DNA of 64,000 nt. It comes from Ancistrus triradiatus. Lineage: Eukaryota; Chordata; Actinopteri; Siluriformes; Loricariidae. Below the pieces are notes generated by a model. The model made no database searches, had not been told where the DNA came from, and saw only the letters and a list, made by a program, of their open reading frames with translations. Each line of letters opens with the position of its first letter. Within the stretch, counting starts at the first letter, position 1. Below are positions 1 through 12,605 of this stretch, piece after piece. The DNA lies in contig JAJAGP010000098.1 in the NCBI GenBank assembly GCA_025084515.1, positions 534,432 through 598,431 on the forward strand, in the 5' to 3' direction. The position numbers and the translations under genes are program-made.

Positions 1-605
1 GCTCACAATAGCTATTCAACTCTGAGAAAGCTAAGAGCGTGTGTACTGTAAGTAAAGCCCTCTCAAATTATGAACGGGCCAAAAGTATTTATTGGTTTCC
101 AAGGTGACCCACGATAAAATGAGTCAGTGAAATGTTCCTACTTAGACCTTTAGTCATTCCTTCAGCATGGAGGCTCCCCTCTTTGTAAATGTCGTCTGGC
201 AAACATTCATTCGCAGAGTCGGCTGCGCTCCAGAGGTTCCTATTATAGTTATTAGGACACGATCGTAAAACGTCCCGATCTCCTTTTAGCAGTTTCAGCG
301 CGGTATTTTTAGAATGTGTTTGATCGCGCTGCCTTCATTTCCCTAGCTTTGATTCCCCGTCGCTCACGCCGGGGAGCAGCCGTCTCTCCCCCGGCTCGTC
401 ACCGTTCACGCAATTAGAGCCCCTTACGAAAATGAAGGAGACGACGTATGGAAAACCCGTCTCACTTAAGAAAATAACGGAGCGATCAGCGCAGCATCTG
501 AAGTCACCCCCTGTGCTGGATCATTTCTGTCATGAGCTGATATTTGACACATCTGGCGACGTGGTATTTGAAAGCTCAACCCTTTCTCCACGTCTCTGTC
601 CCCAG
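1..605. other. probable adgrd1 intron, no gene seen
   Basis: Unique-looking sequence before the first recognisable adgrd1 exon. I see no preceding TM3/TM4 exon, RNA gene or clear repeat. The short open frames at 432-735 read across the exon at 606 in the wrong frame and are not coding. Confidence 0.5.
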
Positions 606-776
606 GGTCCCCGCTGGTCATATGTGTGGTGTCCATAACGTCGTCGCTCAGCAGTTACGGAGAAGTCGGAAAGTGAGTATCAGTGGAACGGGATATGGTT
701 TGGACATGAGGGACGATCGAAGTAAAAGTGTTTAGAACTGAGTTTATTTTGACTGTATAGCTATTAGTCATGTCCG

Positions 777-814
<38 letters not shown>

Positions 815-3800
815 CTCTGTTGATAGTTTGGAAAGAGGAGACAAATAGACCTCAAGTTGTTTACGTCTGAGTTTGTTTTAACAGCGGAGCTATTAGCCGC
901 GTCCATGCAGACTGTTTTGAAGAGGAGAGGTGAATAATGTAAAAGAAATTAGAGCTCTGTGTATTTGAACTATTTAGCTATTTATCCTCTCGGTGCATGC
1001 TTGTGTGTGACTGTGTTGATCAGTGTGTAGTCTCAGAAAGGGAGATGGATAAGATCTGGAAGTGTTTCGATCAGGGCTTCTTTTAGCTATTTACCTGGCC
1101 CTGGCTTTGTGTGCACGTTTGTTTGGGTTGACGGATCCGATTGCACAGCTGATACTGATACCAAAGCAGGGCTTCCTCTTTGAAGTGAGCTTATCCTGGT
1201 CAGGATCGTGGTGGGAGCACGTTATGTGATCTGGACGTTATCCAAACACAATATTATATACAGTACTTAACAACATTAAGTGGACTGGTATTGACTAAAT
1301 AGCTACGATAACGCAGTGTCCCATAGATTGATTCATTAAATATCAGCATTGACCTTCACATTGTTATTTGGCAAGTGCCATTTATTTCCTGTTGTATAAA
1401 CAGCAGTCTAAAGAGATCAGGGAACGGAGAAGCATGCAGAAGCTGTGAGGAACGAGTGCAGATAGCTGTGTTGCACAGTCAAGTCAGATGTATTAATATA
1501 GTGCTATTTAAAATGGAGCATTGTCTCAAAGCAACTTCACAATTTTAGATTATCTTCTAATATCTAAGGCCAATCCCAAACTGAGCAAGCCTAGGGCGAC
1601 AGTGGCAAGGAAAAACTCCCTAAGTGTTATGAGGAAGAAACCTTGGGAGAAGCAATCTGCCCAGATGCAGAGAGCCGACTGTCACTTAAAGGGAAGGAAG
1701 ATCAAACCCATGACAAGACAGCAGAGACTGAAACTCAGTGAAGCCCTCGGAAGTGCTCTTCCACTCTCCACAGACTTCCACTGATTCAGCGGGATTGCAA
1801 AGCTACAGTGTTCTTCTAAGAAACTACAGTGTTTCGTTTGCAAGGTGCAGATTTGCTCTGGTCCGACATCCAAACGTTTGACAAACGAACAGTGAGCTGG
1901 CTATACTCTGGCTATTATAACTAACCACGTAGATCAGTCGGTGAGATTTAGAGAAAGTAGATGGAAGCTGTACATAGTAGGGATTCGAGTTGCCGTGTAT
2001 AGCTGCCTGTGTGTAGCTCTGATCAGCGTATAGTTTAGGACAGGGAGGTGGAGACATATGAAAGTATTTAGACTCGTTTTGTCTTTCTCTGTTTCAGCTG
2101 CTGGCTGTCTTTGAAGAACGGGGCTATCTGGGCATTTGTGGCTCCTGCTCTGTTTGTCATTATGGTGAGAATGAGCTCACTGTTACTTTCGCACATTCGT
2201 TTCTCTGTTGTTGTGTTTTAAGACATTTGTGTACGTGCATCAGTGCACGTGAGTGTGGAGAGGAAATGTGACTGCTGTTGTGTGAACGTGTAAGAATATA
2301 GTAATATAATATAATAATAATAATAAATAAAATATAGTATACTAATATAGAGACTTAAAAATATAAATATAGAAATATTATAAAGAGTATAATACAGTAG
2401 AGAATATAAAGCTATAAGACAGTAGTGTATATATAAAATAGTAAATATAATGAAGCACAGAATATGAGTATCGGCATTATTTAGTCCAGGAAACAGTCAC
2501 TGTAGGTTCTCATGTCCTCAGCCGGAAGGTTTTGGTGACATGGCATGCTCCGCCGACCGGAGGAGGGGAGGGGGAGTTACTGCCCTCTGATGTGGTCTGA
2601 CTAACATTATGAGGACTGGAACTGATAATGGAAGAACAGCTTGTGTGAATGTTGTCAAACCGCATGCATATACATGATAGAATCTACTCTCTCACAGTGA
2701 TAAGCAAAGCCGTATAAAAGAGTCTTAAATAGTTCACAGTGGAATGTAGGGGATAGTGATCATAGGACCACGAGGTACGAGTGCCTTACATGGCATTTAA
2801 TGGCGTTGGAATAATTATTCTCGTGTTCACTGTCACAGCACCATACTATACTGCAGCGCTTCCCAACCTTTGTGAGCCATGGCACATATTTCACATTAGA
2901 AAAATCACAAGGCACACCACCAAACAAAAATGTCACAAAAAGTATATTTATTGAAAAGTAATGAAAATCTAGGCACAATTTACTGACTTACTCCCTGTGA
3001 GACCTGGGCCTGTTTAGTTGAACACAAAGCTGATATTTTACTGCCCTCTAGTGGAAGAGAATGTAATCGTTCTGCCTGTCACTACAGGTGAAATCGGATA
3101 ATCTTACACGGTACACTTTTGTGCAGCGGTACAGCGGTTGGGAAACGCCTCAGCCGGACTGTATGTCCTATTAATATATTACTGATGTACGTTCTGCACA
3201 CTCTTGGTTTCAGGTGAACATCGGTATCCTCATCGCGGTTACGAGGATCATCTCCAGAATCAGCGCAGAAAACTACAAAGTGCACGGTGATGCAAACTCT
3301 ATCAAGTGAGTACCTGCTCTAGAGCTATAACCCGGGAACACTCAAGAGCTTGATGAGAGAACGCATGAGAGTGCGAGTGACTATAAATACCTGCATCGTT
3401 CTGACTAGGATTGAAACCTGCATGCTAGTTTTGGACTAGTATGCTAGTATTTATGTATGTACTATTTAGTGAGATGACTTTTGGACTGCAGACTTCTATC
3501 TGCCTCTACAGGATTGTGTTCAGAACTTGTCCCAGTTGATGTACTTTTGCCCTTTGCTTGTTTTTTCACTCTGGGGGAAAAATCTGTTTATTTCCAGCCA
3601 TGATAATTCACAGTCGGCCCTGAGGAAATTTCTATTGCTCAAATGTTGATCTTTGATCTCTCTGGAGACTTACTTGTCATTCGCACTTAAGTTTCATTTA
3701 CAAATTAATCCAAAAATTGCTTAGGAAATAGCTTCGGGCAGAAATGAGTTGAGATACTTCTGAGGTTAAAAGAGTCAAAAGCTGATCCATACGAGATCTG

Positions 3801-4197
3801 GCAAGGTCTTTTTCTTGTCTCCTTTTAATCGCTTGCAGTGAGCAATATGGTAAAAGTATTATATCACGATAATTAAAGACATTTTCACGATAGATGTGCT
3901 GCCCTCCATCCAGTTAAACAGGACTAATTACTCTTTATAATGAAACATGCAATCTTTCAGTGTTCCTTCGGCACTGAAGATATCACTGTATGCTTAGAAA
4001 AGCATACTGTCTATCACGATAACAAAATGTATCACGATACGATAAAATATCGTCATATTGCCCACCCCTCGGTCAGGGTCTAGTTTATAGGTCATCATGG
4101 GGACCAGATCAGGTGATATTTCAGCTTACTGAGGTCAAGGTTAGGGTTAGTTCCAGTAATATTATCACTGGAAAGTCCACACAATGATTGAAAGACA

Positions 4198-4243
<46 letters not shown>

Positions 4244-6013
4244 ACTTACTGCTAAAGCAGTTGCGGTCCTCTTACCCATCCTGGGCATCTCGTGGATCTT
4301 CGGCGTCCTGACCGTGAACGATCAGTCCCTGGTCTTCCAGTACATGTTTGCAGTCTTCAACTCTCTGCAGGTCAGGGCAGTCTCTCACCATCTTGTTAAA
4401 GCTCACATTTACAATCTATAGCTCTTGTTGTGCGCGTGGCTTTCTGACTGCGTCATGAATAACCGGCTCCAAAAATCACCTGGTTCCACCCAGTAATGGC
4501 TGTTTGCATAGCTTATGAAAACACAGTTTGAAAATCATTTGTATGGAAATTAATGCAGGAATGCTCTGCACGTGGAACCATTCCCTTTCTTCTCCTCGTC
4601 CTCCTCATCGCTTTTGTGTTCTCTTCTCCCAGGGCTTCTTCATCTTCCTCTTCCACTGTCTGCTAAACTCGGAGGTGAGACTCACATTTGTGTGTGCAGC
4701 GGTCTGTAGGTCATAACTGCGCTGATCACTTTGGAATTGATCCTGCCGTAGAAGTGGGGTGCGCAGAATACCGGTATATTAGTAAGACTATACAAGCGAC
4801 ACCCAGTGGTAGATATACGATACTGCATGTTCCCTTGAGAGACCAGTCCGGTGTGACCCAAAATCAAATCAGAAACATGCATTACCCTAGGTACTGAATT
4901 GGTTGTCGGAAAAAAGGTAAATGTAGTAGCCTAGTGATTAAGGTGCTGGACTATGGGCTAGAAAGTCCAGGGTTCAAATCCCACCACTGCTGGGACCTTG
5001 AGCAAGGCCCTTAACCCAAAACTGCTTAGATCGTTAGTCGCTTTGGATAAGGACGTCTGCTAAATGAGTAAATGTAAAGGAAAAATCCTTTGTAACGTTT
5101 GTATGCCAGTTTAGAGTACTGTGCAAAAGTCTTAGGCCACCATTGTTTTAGCAATGGTATAATGACCATATATAATTATTTCTCAGTCTCTTTATTGAAA
5201 TACATCCATAAAAGTCAGAAAAACAGCTTTAGTCGGGAGTGCAGCTGATCCCTGACACCCCTGAGACACTGGCGTCCCATCTATGGCACATTTACGTCCG
5301 TACCCTGTGTTCTTTTGGGGCAGTCACCAGGTGCCCTGCGACCCCGACTAGGAAAATCAGGGATTTAAAAAGCAATATGTGTTGTCAATAAATGGAGGAA
5401 ACGGATCAGAAATCATTCTTTGTTTGTGATAATACATAGTCTGTAGACGTTACAGATGATCTTCTGCCGTTAGAAATGAACAGAAGCTTCCATGAGCATT
5501 CCACATGTCTGATTAATAGTCCGCTTTGATTTTATCTCCTCAGGTCAGAGCTGCTTTCAAGCACAAGACCAAAGTGTGGTCTCTGACCAGCAGCTCCATG
5601 CGCAACATCAACGTTAAGCCTTTCAACTCAGAAATCGTAAGTACTTACTGAGGAAAGCCTCGCTCTGTCCAGCTTTTACCATTTTGTGGTGTGTTTTAGA
5701 ATACCACTGTCAGTAATGAGTACTGAATGAGCATTTTCCTCCATAAAAAAAATAACTGGGTTATCTTTATCTACTTTTAGGACTTGTGTGAAAATCTGAT
5801 GATGTTTTAGCTCATATTTATGCAGAAATATAGAACATTCGAAAGGGTTCACAAACTTTCAAGCACCACTGTAGCTGAGATGAGCAGAGGTCAATTTGTT
5901 GCTTTTGTGCCCGACAGATCAACGGTAACAGAGGGGGCGCGAGCCCGACGCAGATGAACACGTGGGATAAGAGTAGCAACTCAGCTAATCGCATGGACCT
6001 GTCGGCACTTTAG
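606..6013 (+). CDS. adgrd1: adhesion G-protein-coupled receptor D1-like, 3' part (last 7 coding exons)
   Basis: This is the C-terminal part of an adhesion GPCR; its 5' exons lie before the window. Exons: 606-672, 2098-2164, 3214-3305, 4244-4370, 4633-4674, 5544-5636, 5918-6013 (stop TAG). All junctions are GT-AG and the phases match. The translation runs from the end of TM4 (PLVICVVSITSSL), through the extracellular loop with the conserved Cys-Trp pair (NCWLSL), TM5 (AIWAFVAPALFVIMVNIGIL), TM6 (AVAVLLPILGISWIFGVLTV) and TM7 (FQYMFAVFNSLQGFFIFLFH), to a cytoplasmic tail that starts RAAFKHKTKVWSLTSSS and ends MDLSAL. The tail and the TM6-TM7 block match recalled ADGRD1 (GPR133), a Gs-coupled receptor activated by its tethered agonist; the GAIN domain and agonist are not in view. 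The same-strand neighbour is ulk1. The exon at 4244 has a (TG)n acceptor. Paralogue ADGRD2 is less likely. Confidence 0.9.
781..812. repeat. (GT)16 microsatellite
   Basis: Uninterrupted GT dinucleotide tract in the adgrd1 intron between the exons at 606 and 2098. Confidence 0.95.
1497..1785 (+). repeat. dispersed fish repeat (GGCAAGGAAAAACTCCCT family), copy 1
   Basis: Contains the motif GGCAAGGAAAAACTCCCT followed by GAGGAAGAAACCTTGG. The same block recurs at about 25508-25602 (+) and inverted at about 26880-27090, with a degraded copy near 60120-60180. This is a familiar interspersed repeat of fish genomes; the short open frame across it is not a gene. Confidence 0.7.
2296..2460. repeat. 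AT-rich low-complexity tract
   Basis: Irregular ATA/AAT-rich sequence in the adgrd1 intron between the exons at 2098 and 3214. No gene signal. Confidence 0.7.
3841..4073. repeat. palindromic MITE-like repeat (ATATCGTGATA family)
   Basis: Begins with GAGCAATATGG...TATCACGATAA and ends TATCGTCATATTGCCCACCC. Related ends occur at about 57380-57440 and 59455-59505 (GGGCTGGGCGATATGACGA or close variants) in ep400 introns, and a degraded one near 51541-51596. I read it as a short non-autonomous DNA transposon with inverted ends. Confidence 0.55.
4199..4243 (+). promoter_or_regulatory. (TG)n tract forming the 3' splice site of an adgrd1 exon
   Basis: About twenty TG units run directly into the CAG acceptor of the exon at 4244. 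No ordinary polypyrimidine tract lies between the repeat and the AG, so the repeat itself must serve as the acceptor tract. Confidence 0.8.
4922..5079 (+). repeat. tRNA-derived SINE
   Basis: A head with A-box-like TAGCCTAGTGATTAAGG and B-box-like GGTTCAAATCC is followed by the body TTGAGCAAGGCCCTTAACCC and a tail GTCTGCTAAATG..AAATGTAAA. At least ten related copies lie in this window, in both orientations. Confidence 0.85.
5108..5225 (+). repeat. Tc1-like transposon end fragment (ACTGTGCAAAAGTCTTAGGC type)
   Basis: Starts with a typical Tc1-like terminal sequence, TACTGTGCAAAAGTCTTAGG. The same end is found inverted at 29378-29407, and a partial copy lies at 15580. Confidence 0.65.
5741..5874 (-). 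repeat. Tc1-like MITE end (GTGGTGCTTGAAAGTTTGTG family)
   Basis: On the minus strand it reads as an end beginning CAGTGGTGCTTGAAAGTTTG. Other members lie at 20870-22400, 23779-23892, 32943-33130, 37738-37812 and 63338-63652. Confidence 0.75.
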
Positions 6014-8700
6014 GAGCTGCTGAACTACGACCCCACGGACGGACAGCAAAACTAACTGCTCCTGCTCAAACACACTGGCTGTTTCAGCCACAGTCCTTTC
6101 CACGATGACCCCACGGTTATATAAAGTTCTCACAGGACTCGAGAGCGAAGAACTGCCAGTGGCAGATGTCACCCCTCTCCCGCTATCACCACTCTCTCCC
6201 TGAAGATAACCAGAGCGTAGAGCTCTCATAGGTCGCGGATGAAAACACACGAGTCGTTGTGTTGGATCAGTATGCCCTGTACAGTGTTTTTGTAAATCTA
6301 ATAGCTGCTGGATTCCACTGCTGTCTGTTACTTGACACTAAACTGTGACACGATGCGTCTCGCTTGGGAATCGGAGTTTTCCGCCGTGCTGCGACAGTCC
6401 TGAGAGCTGCTCTTAACGTTCTCTATCTGTTCAGACGGAAGAAAAAGTGAAGCCTGCGTTATACGTCTAGTACTTTCCGTCTGAAGTGAAGGACTGCGGC
6501 AAAAGACATTCCTGCAGACGGATGGAAGGACGGAGTGTTAAATTCCTGCGTGTCCTGTTCATCCGTAAAGAAAGGGAAAACTTGACGGATTCGTTTCTCC
6601 ACCCTGATGTGGTCCTGTATTCTACGCCTGCTCTTGTGCTTAAGCTCAGCCGATGTTTGGGTCCATGTTGGGGAGGTTAATCCAAAAAAGTAATCCGTTA
6701 CAAGTGACTAATGACTTCTTTCCAAATGTAATGGGATTACTTTACTATTTCCTTCCTGGAACAAGTCATTCCACTACTTTTCACTCCCTAAAACCCGTAT
6801 CAATCTGTACCAACTTGAAAGTACAACGATGAGAGCCAATAGTCGTTGGAATGGTTCATTTAGGAAAAATGAATTCCTGTTCTGATCTGATTGTTGGATT
6901 TGTATGGAGTTTTTCCATTTTTTCTGAGGCAGTTACATAAATTTGCCAGCAGATGTCACTATGTTTTTCGAATCAGTTGGTTCAAATGATTCAAAACGTC
7001 TGAAAGCCTTGTTTCCCCCATCACTTGGGGGACGTACGTAACGTTTCTTGTAAATGCTCTGGGAAGAATGAATACTTTCTCTCAGAAACATAATTAAAGG
7101 AAATACCATTTTATATTAGATTAGTTTTTTTTTATTAGATTCGATTTTATTTGATTTTTTTTATTAGATTAGATTTTTCTATGACAAGAATTTAAATCAT
7201 AATGCGTCCCTTTCTACCGCGTTTTCCCCAGCACTGGTTTGGGCAAATACAAACATTATATATCATTTTATGGAGACAATCAGTTTTTGAAATAACAGAT
7301 TGAACTTCTTTATATTCCGCATTTGATTTGGTTATTGCGTAAGTCACACAGAGTTGCTGAAGTTTAATATTGTGTTGTGAGGCACCCCTAGTGAGCCATG
7401 TATTGCACAGACCCTCTGGAGACTCTGGCAAGGCAGAACCATGCGAGAAACAGATCTAGAAACTTTCAGTTTCAGGAACCGTACATCTGAAGTTAACTGC
7501 GCCAAGAAGCTATACATCTGGACTTTTGATGCCAGGGAACCATATCTGGTTTCAGAAGTTGTATTCATTCACAAGTCTCGTCAAAGATGGGTGCTGGACC
7601 TGTGTGATGTACATGGCAGACCAGGGGTGTCCCCATGTTAGGTAGGTTATTTAATAGTTGGTTACTCCACAGGCATAACTATGACATAATAGCTTTGTAT
7701 ACTAGTACTGGTTATCTAATGGTTAGGTCCAGACTGTAAGGAACAACCTGCCTAGTTAGGAAGCTTTCTGGCTAGTATTCACGCTCCAGGCAAACCCAGT
7801 CTGTCCCATTTGGAAGGAGGCATAACAAAGGATAGTTCTGTTCCCTGGACTGGAGGTCCCTTAGATTTTTTTGATCTGCCAATTACAGAGGTACAGATAG
7901 ACGTAGCAATCGTCTCTAGTACAGTACTGTACTAATATTGTAGACTGTAGTAAAACTAGGACGGTATGATTGGTTGGAATATTGGCACATGCCTGACATT
8001 CCGTACGTTTAGTCTATATTTAAGGTGAAGCTTTCACAGCCACTACGATCCCGCCCTGTAAGCGAATATGTACGGTACTTCGCAGCATCGTCGCATGTAG
8101 ATCAGCTCCAGGCTTTTGCCAAACGTGGCTTCAGTATTCAGCATTAAAACGGTGGTCAGGGTTTCGTCTTCTACTTTATTACATAGTATTTCAGTACTTG
8201 TACCATAGTTATTTAAAGTGCTAAGTTATGTAATTATTATATTCACCCTGAGTCTGACTCTTTTGGCCTCCCAGACACCATGTACCTGTGTCTGTCTCTG
8301 TCCCTTCTTGGTCTCTGTGATTATTTGATTGATGTTTTCTGTTTATCCGTTCTGTCCTGTGATTGGTTCGTCTTGCTGATCTTTACATGTCTTTCCCCTG
8401 CTTGCAAGCAGTCATCCTTTGGTTCATCCTAATCCTCTGTATATTGTGTTTTCTCCCTCTTTATTTCACCCCTCGTCATTTTTCCCTCTCCACCTGCCAG
8501 TTTGTGTTCTGCCCCCAGGCCCGGACTGACTGCGTTTACTGGAATGCCCTAATAATCAATGCTATGCTTAACTTTTTCCAGAGATCGGTCATGAAAGCGA
8601 CTGTCAGTATCAATTCATTCCTCCATGGTTTTATTACTCAGTGAAGACCAAGGAAAGTGAGTGAGTTCCTTTTTTTAGATTTAATAAATTATATTTACTG
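6014..8700. other. adgrd1 3' UTR and intergenic DNA
   Basis: The 3' UTR starts right after the TAG at 6011-6013. I find no single convincing poly(A) site; AATAAA-like hexamers are scattered, for example near 8682. A repeat with AAGTAATCCGTTAC and CTCCCTAAAACCCGT at about 6670-6850 recurs near 30495-30680. No open frame shows protein-like features. Confidence 0.5.
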
Positions 8701-8999
8701 TAGATCACGATCGGATGGACTGGATCCAGTCCTACCAAGTTAGCAGAGTGCGGTAGAGTGGTACAGGACTGCATTGTGTCGGTCTGAAGGTCAGAGGATC
8801 ATAATGATGCTGTACACTCCTGAGCTAAAAAACCCTAGGTTAAATCCTACACTGCTAAATATTAATCTTTTAATGATCTCAAAAGCAAAATCTGGTCAGG
8901 AAATGAGCAAGAGTGGAACAAATAGTTAGTAACCTAGTTATGTGATAGCCTTTCCCTTTGATTTCTTTAAATATTTAAGGCTGCGCTTGTATACAGCTT

Positions 9000-9640
9000 T
9001 TTACATAAAGAAGAGTCAGTGTTGTTCCACTCAGTGGTAGCAGCTTCAGACAGCTCATGAGTGGCTTAAAAATGATTCCCAGTTTGTGTTTAATGTAAGA
9101 CCAAATATTGTCTATAGGGTTCAAACCGTGAGTCTGGTGCACTCGTTCTCAAGCCATTTCTTGATGATCTTTACACTGTGAGCAGGAGCTTTGGCTTGTT
9201 CAATAATAATGTTTGTTCCTCCTTTGAAAGCAGCTTTTCCATTGTGAGAAGCCTTTCTGCTGTGCTCCAAAGCATTAATGTCATTAATATAAATCAGACT
9301 TTCCATATTCTGACAGAAACTTCATTCTGCTCTGTGGTTTTCTCTTTTAACACGTCTTCTAGACACAAAACCTGTATTACATAACCTTCTAGTTATTGTT
9401 CTATTGTTCTAGTTATCCTTTCTATCTGGCAACGTGACCTGTTGTTTCCTGATCTCTACCTACTCTCGTAATAGCTGCTAGTGAAACAGGAACTTGTTGT
9501 GCCATTAGGGTCTTGAAAATTGGCCTGACGAAGACCAGCTATGTAGATCCCGACTACAACGCCTGCATGATATTTCCTTTTTGGAGCAGATTTTCTCGCT
9601 CGTTCACCTTCAGACTCCATATTGCAGAGCTCTATCTATA
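9000..9640 (-). pseudogene. degraded Tc1/mariner-type transposase
   Basis: On the minus strand, 9121-9306 encodes a fragment with APAHSVKIIKKWLE, resembling the region after the second catalytic Asp of Tc1-like transposases. Upstream (9300-9640) is a further frame with RKSAPKRKYHAG. Frameshifts and stops break the frame, so this is a dead copy. Confidence 0.5.
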
Positions 9641-9649
9641 GATATCTAT

Positions 9650-10735
9650 CACTCGCGAGTGCATTTTCTTAGTTCTTGCTCATTTTCTGACCAGTGATTT
9701 GTTGTAGGACCATTAAAAGCTTCATATATTGCAATTTCAGGGTTTTGACCACCTTTCCCCCCAGCAGTTTACATCGTAATGAGACTGTCGATAACATCAG
9801 AGCCGTTCGCTAATAATGTGAGTCATGTTTTCTGTGAATTGTTCTGTTTCTTAGTAATAATGCTCTCGGTATAATGCAGTGTCACTTTGTTTCTCCTGTT
9901 ATTGTTGACAAAGAATTAAGATTTAATGTCTTGTAAAAATAAAACCTACTCATAACAGTACTGATATGATAACGTCATTGGGATGTTTATACAGGGAGTA
10001 TCCTACAAGCTACAAAACAACAGACGCTGATCCACCACCGCGTGCATTATTTAATTATAGATGTAAATCTGCAGAAGATAATGGTTTCTTATATGGTTAT
10101 ACCATAAATATGATAAAGATATTCCGGTTAATGCAGGAGCTGTCTTGTAAACATCTTTTTTCTATCTATGTTTCATTTACCTGTCTCTCTTTCCATAAAT
10201 TATTCAAAACATTGTATTCAAAAATATGGAAAAACACAAACGTACAGGACAATTAATAGTTTTTTTTAACTACTGGGTTTCGTTTTAGTTCAATAACTGC
10301 AGCAGGATATCAAAAGTGTGAAATACTTACTACAGATTATTGAGGCTGAACATTTATGGATATTACATCTTTAAAACATGCCAAGTGCCTTCCGTTAGTA
10401 TTTCTCATATAGGCTAGATGGTATTTTATTATCCAGTTACTATGCATTATCAGTCCACGGAACTCAATAAGAAAGCAAGTTAGACCGGACCTCGTTTATG
10501 TGCTGCTGCCACCGTCAGGTGAAAGGAAAAATTGCAATTGTGGACCATTGGTACTGTATTCTTAAGAGTGATGCTTCGGGCTAATTAAAATCGGGTCGCA
10601 TTTGCCCTAGGGCCGGACTTTGGACACTCCTGATTCACTGTATTTCTGTTCTACATGCCCTATTAACTGTCAAGATACAATCAAACCTTGCCATCCGAAC
10701 ATATCCTGGAAATGGATCGGACAACGGATAAATCT
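9650..10735. other. intergenic, nothing recognised
   Basis: AT-rich sequence without a gene, RNA or clear repeat that I can name. The open frame at 9966-10256 is short, Lys/Phe-rich and has no family resemblance. Confidence 0.4.
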
Positions 10736-10929
10736 TACATTTACATTTACAGCATTTAGCAGACGCCCTTATCCAGAGCGACTGACAATTGATACAGTCT
10801 TACAATCCAAGCAATTGTGGGTTAAGGGCCTTACTCAAGGACCCAACAGTGGCAGCTTGGCAGGGTTGGGATTTGAAACCTGGACCTTCTGGTCCAAAGT
10901 CCAGTACCTTCACCACTAGGCTACCACAG
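10736..10929 (-). repeat. tRNA-derived SINE
   Basis: Inverted copy: tail at ACATTTACAGCATTTAGCAG, B-box complement GGGATTTGAAACC, head ending CACTAGGCTACCACAG. Confidence 0.85.
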
Positions 10930-11825
10930 TCTTGATCTGGTATCTTGTCAGTCTCGGCCACTCCCGGTCTTGACTTGACTCGACTTACTAAAAGTCTTGG
11001 TCTTGACTTGGACTGGGTTCTAGCAGTCTTGACTACAACACTAGAACTGTCAGGTTTGTTCCATTCAGTTCTGTTAACGTCAATTCTTTTAAATAATCAC
11101 GACAGTTTGACTAGGGCTGCCCCAAACACTTTGCAGAAGACAGCGTAAAGGCATTTATGGAGACTGTGTGTAGTTACTGGTCATAGCTGATCATAACTGA
11201 TCATTATTTGGATGCTGGACCATTCCAAACGGGTAACACCCATTGCGCATGGAAGCAAATGAACTCTAGTCTCTATAAGCTGTAACAAGATAGATGTGAT
11301 AACCTGGTGACTCATCATACTCAACTAGAAAAGTATTGAAACAATATCTGATCTGGTCGGTGGTGGTCCTATGACGATCCCTTTCCGTTGATGAGTGTAA
11401 CTAGATAAATGTGTCATCTGGGTAACAGGAATCTGAGCTCACAGCATTATGACCGCTGATCTCACCAAGATTTACAGATCTCAGGAGCGATATCACAGAA
11501 AGTAAACATGCCTTATCAGTGAGCGCCGAGTTCCTGTTAGGAGTGCCTCACCAAAGTCCAATGATTTTATCTTATTAAAGAAAATAAGTTATTAATATCT
11601 GCGTCATCGGGCTTTTTGGCTATCTGACACTTTTTGTTTTCCAAAATATGATTTAATGCCGTGGTGTCCGGGAGATGAGTAACAGGAGAGGCTCGGACAT
11701 GTTTACGGCTTTCTATCTCGACATGGCAGCCAGGAGAAGGTAAAAGCAGAGGAGTTGCTGATTCTAAAGGAATAACCTTTGCGTATTTAGATTGCAGAAT
11801 CAGCTTTTGCTTTGATTCCAACTCG

Positions 11826-12001
11826 GGACTGTGGTAGGACTCTGGACCAGAAGGTCCAAGGTTCAAATCCCACCTCTGCCAAGCTGCCACAGTTGGATCC
11901 TTGAGCAAGGCCCTTAACCCAGAAATTGCTTGGATTGTAGGATTGTATTAATTGTAAGTCGCTCTGGATAAGGGCGTCTGCTAAATGCTGTAAATGTAAA
12001 C
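11826..12001 (+). repeat. tRNA-derived SINE
   Basis: Head GGACTGTGGTAGGACT, B box AGGTTCAAATCCC, and tail GCTCTGGATAAGGGCGTCTG followed by CTAAATGCTGTAAATGTAAA. Confidence 0.85.
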
Positions 12002-12127
12002 TCCGAATTTGCCATGATCGAATTTGCCATATCCTTGCTGTGTTGATCATTTGGTAACAGCTAAGTTCTTATGTTTTATTTAAAGAAACTTCTCCAAAGT
12101 TACTGTGAAAGAATCATAGACTTAATA

Positions 12128-12605
12128 TACCCAGACGTTGGCCGCTGGATCATGCGTCAACGTTGTCGCCATATTGGTCCAGGCAACTTCCCATAATTCT
12201 CCAAAGATTGTATCGGAAAAAAACATACCTGATTCTAGTCTAATAAATAACATACTACATACACTATATCTACTATTGTTAATCTATTATTTTATTAATT
12301 GTATTATTTATTATACTACATCTTATTGTATTCATAGACTAATAATATGCTGTGCTGTACTGTATATTGCCTTTGAGTATCATTTATCGAGATTCGAAGT
12401 AACTGGAGTCAAAACCTTTTTTGTACTACACGTAGATCAAAAGCCTTGAATATATAAACCACTCATTAAAATCGGTTGAGAAATAATTAGGTTATTGTGC
12501 ATTGTAACAAGAAAAAACGCAGCTCCTCCGTTCACTTGTATTTGTTTACAAGCCGGTCTTGCCTGATCCAATATGGCGGACGCGTTGATGTATTGCAGCA
12601 GCGAC
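12128..12605. mobile_element. fold-back MITE-like element
   Basis: The left arm (GCGTCAACGTTGTCGCCATA, near 12152) and the right arm (ATGGCGGACGCGTTGATGTA, near 12571) are imperfect inverted repeats, and each is flanked by a matching CAGGCAA/TTGCCTG. The interior is AT-rich with no transposase. The open frames inside are by-products of the arms. Confidence 0.55.

Noticed and set aside
4922..5079. Possible tRNA gene
   Set aside because: A- and B-box-like motifs are present, but no full cloverleaf, and the LINE-like tail is that of a SINE.
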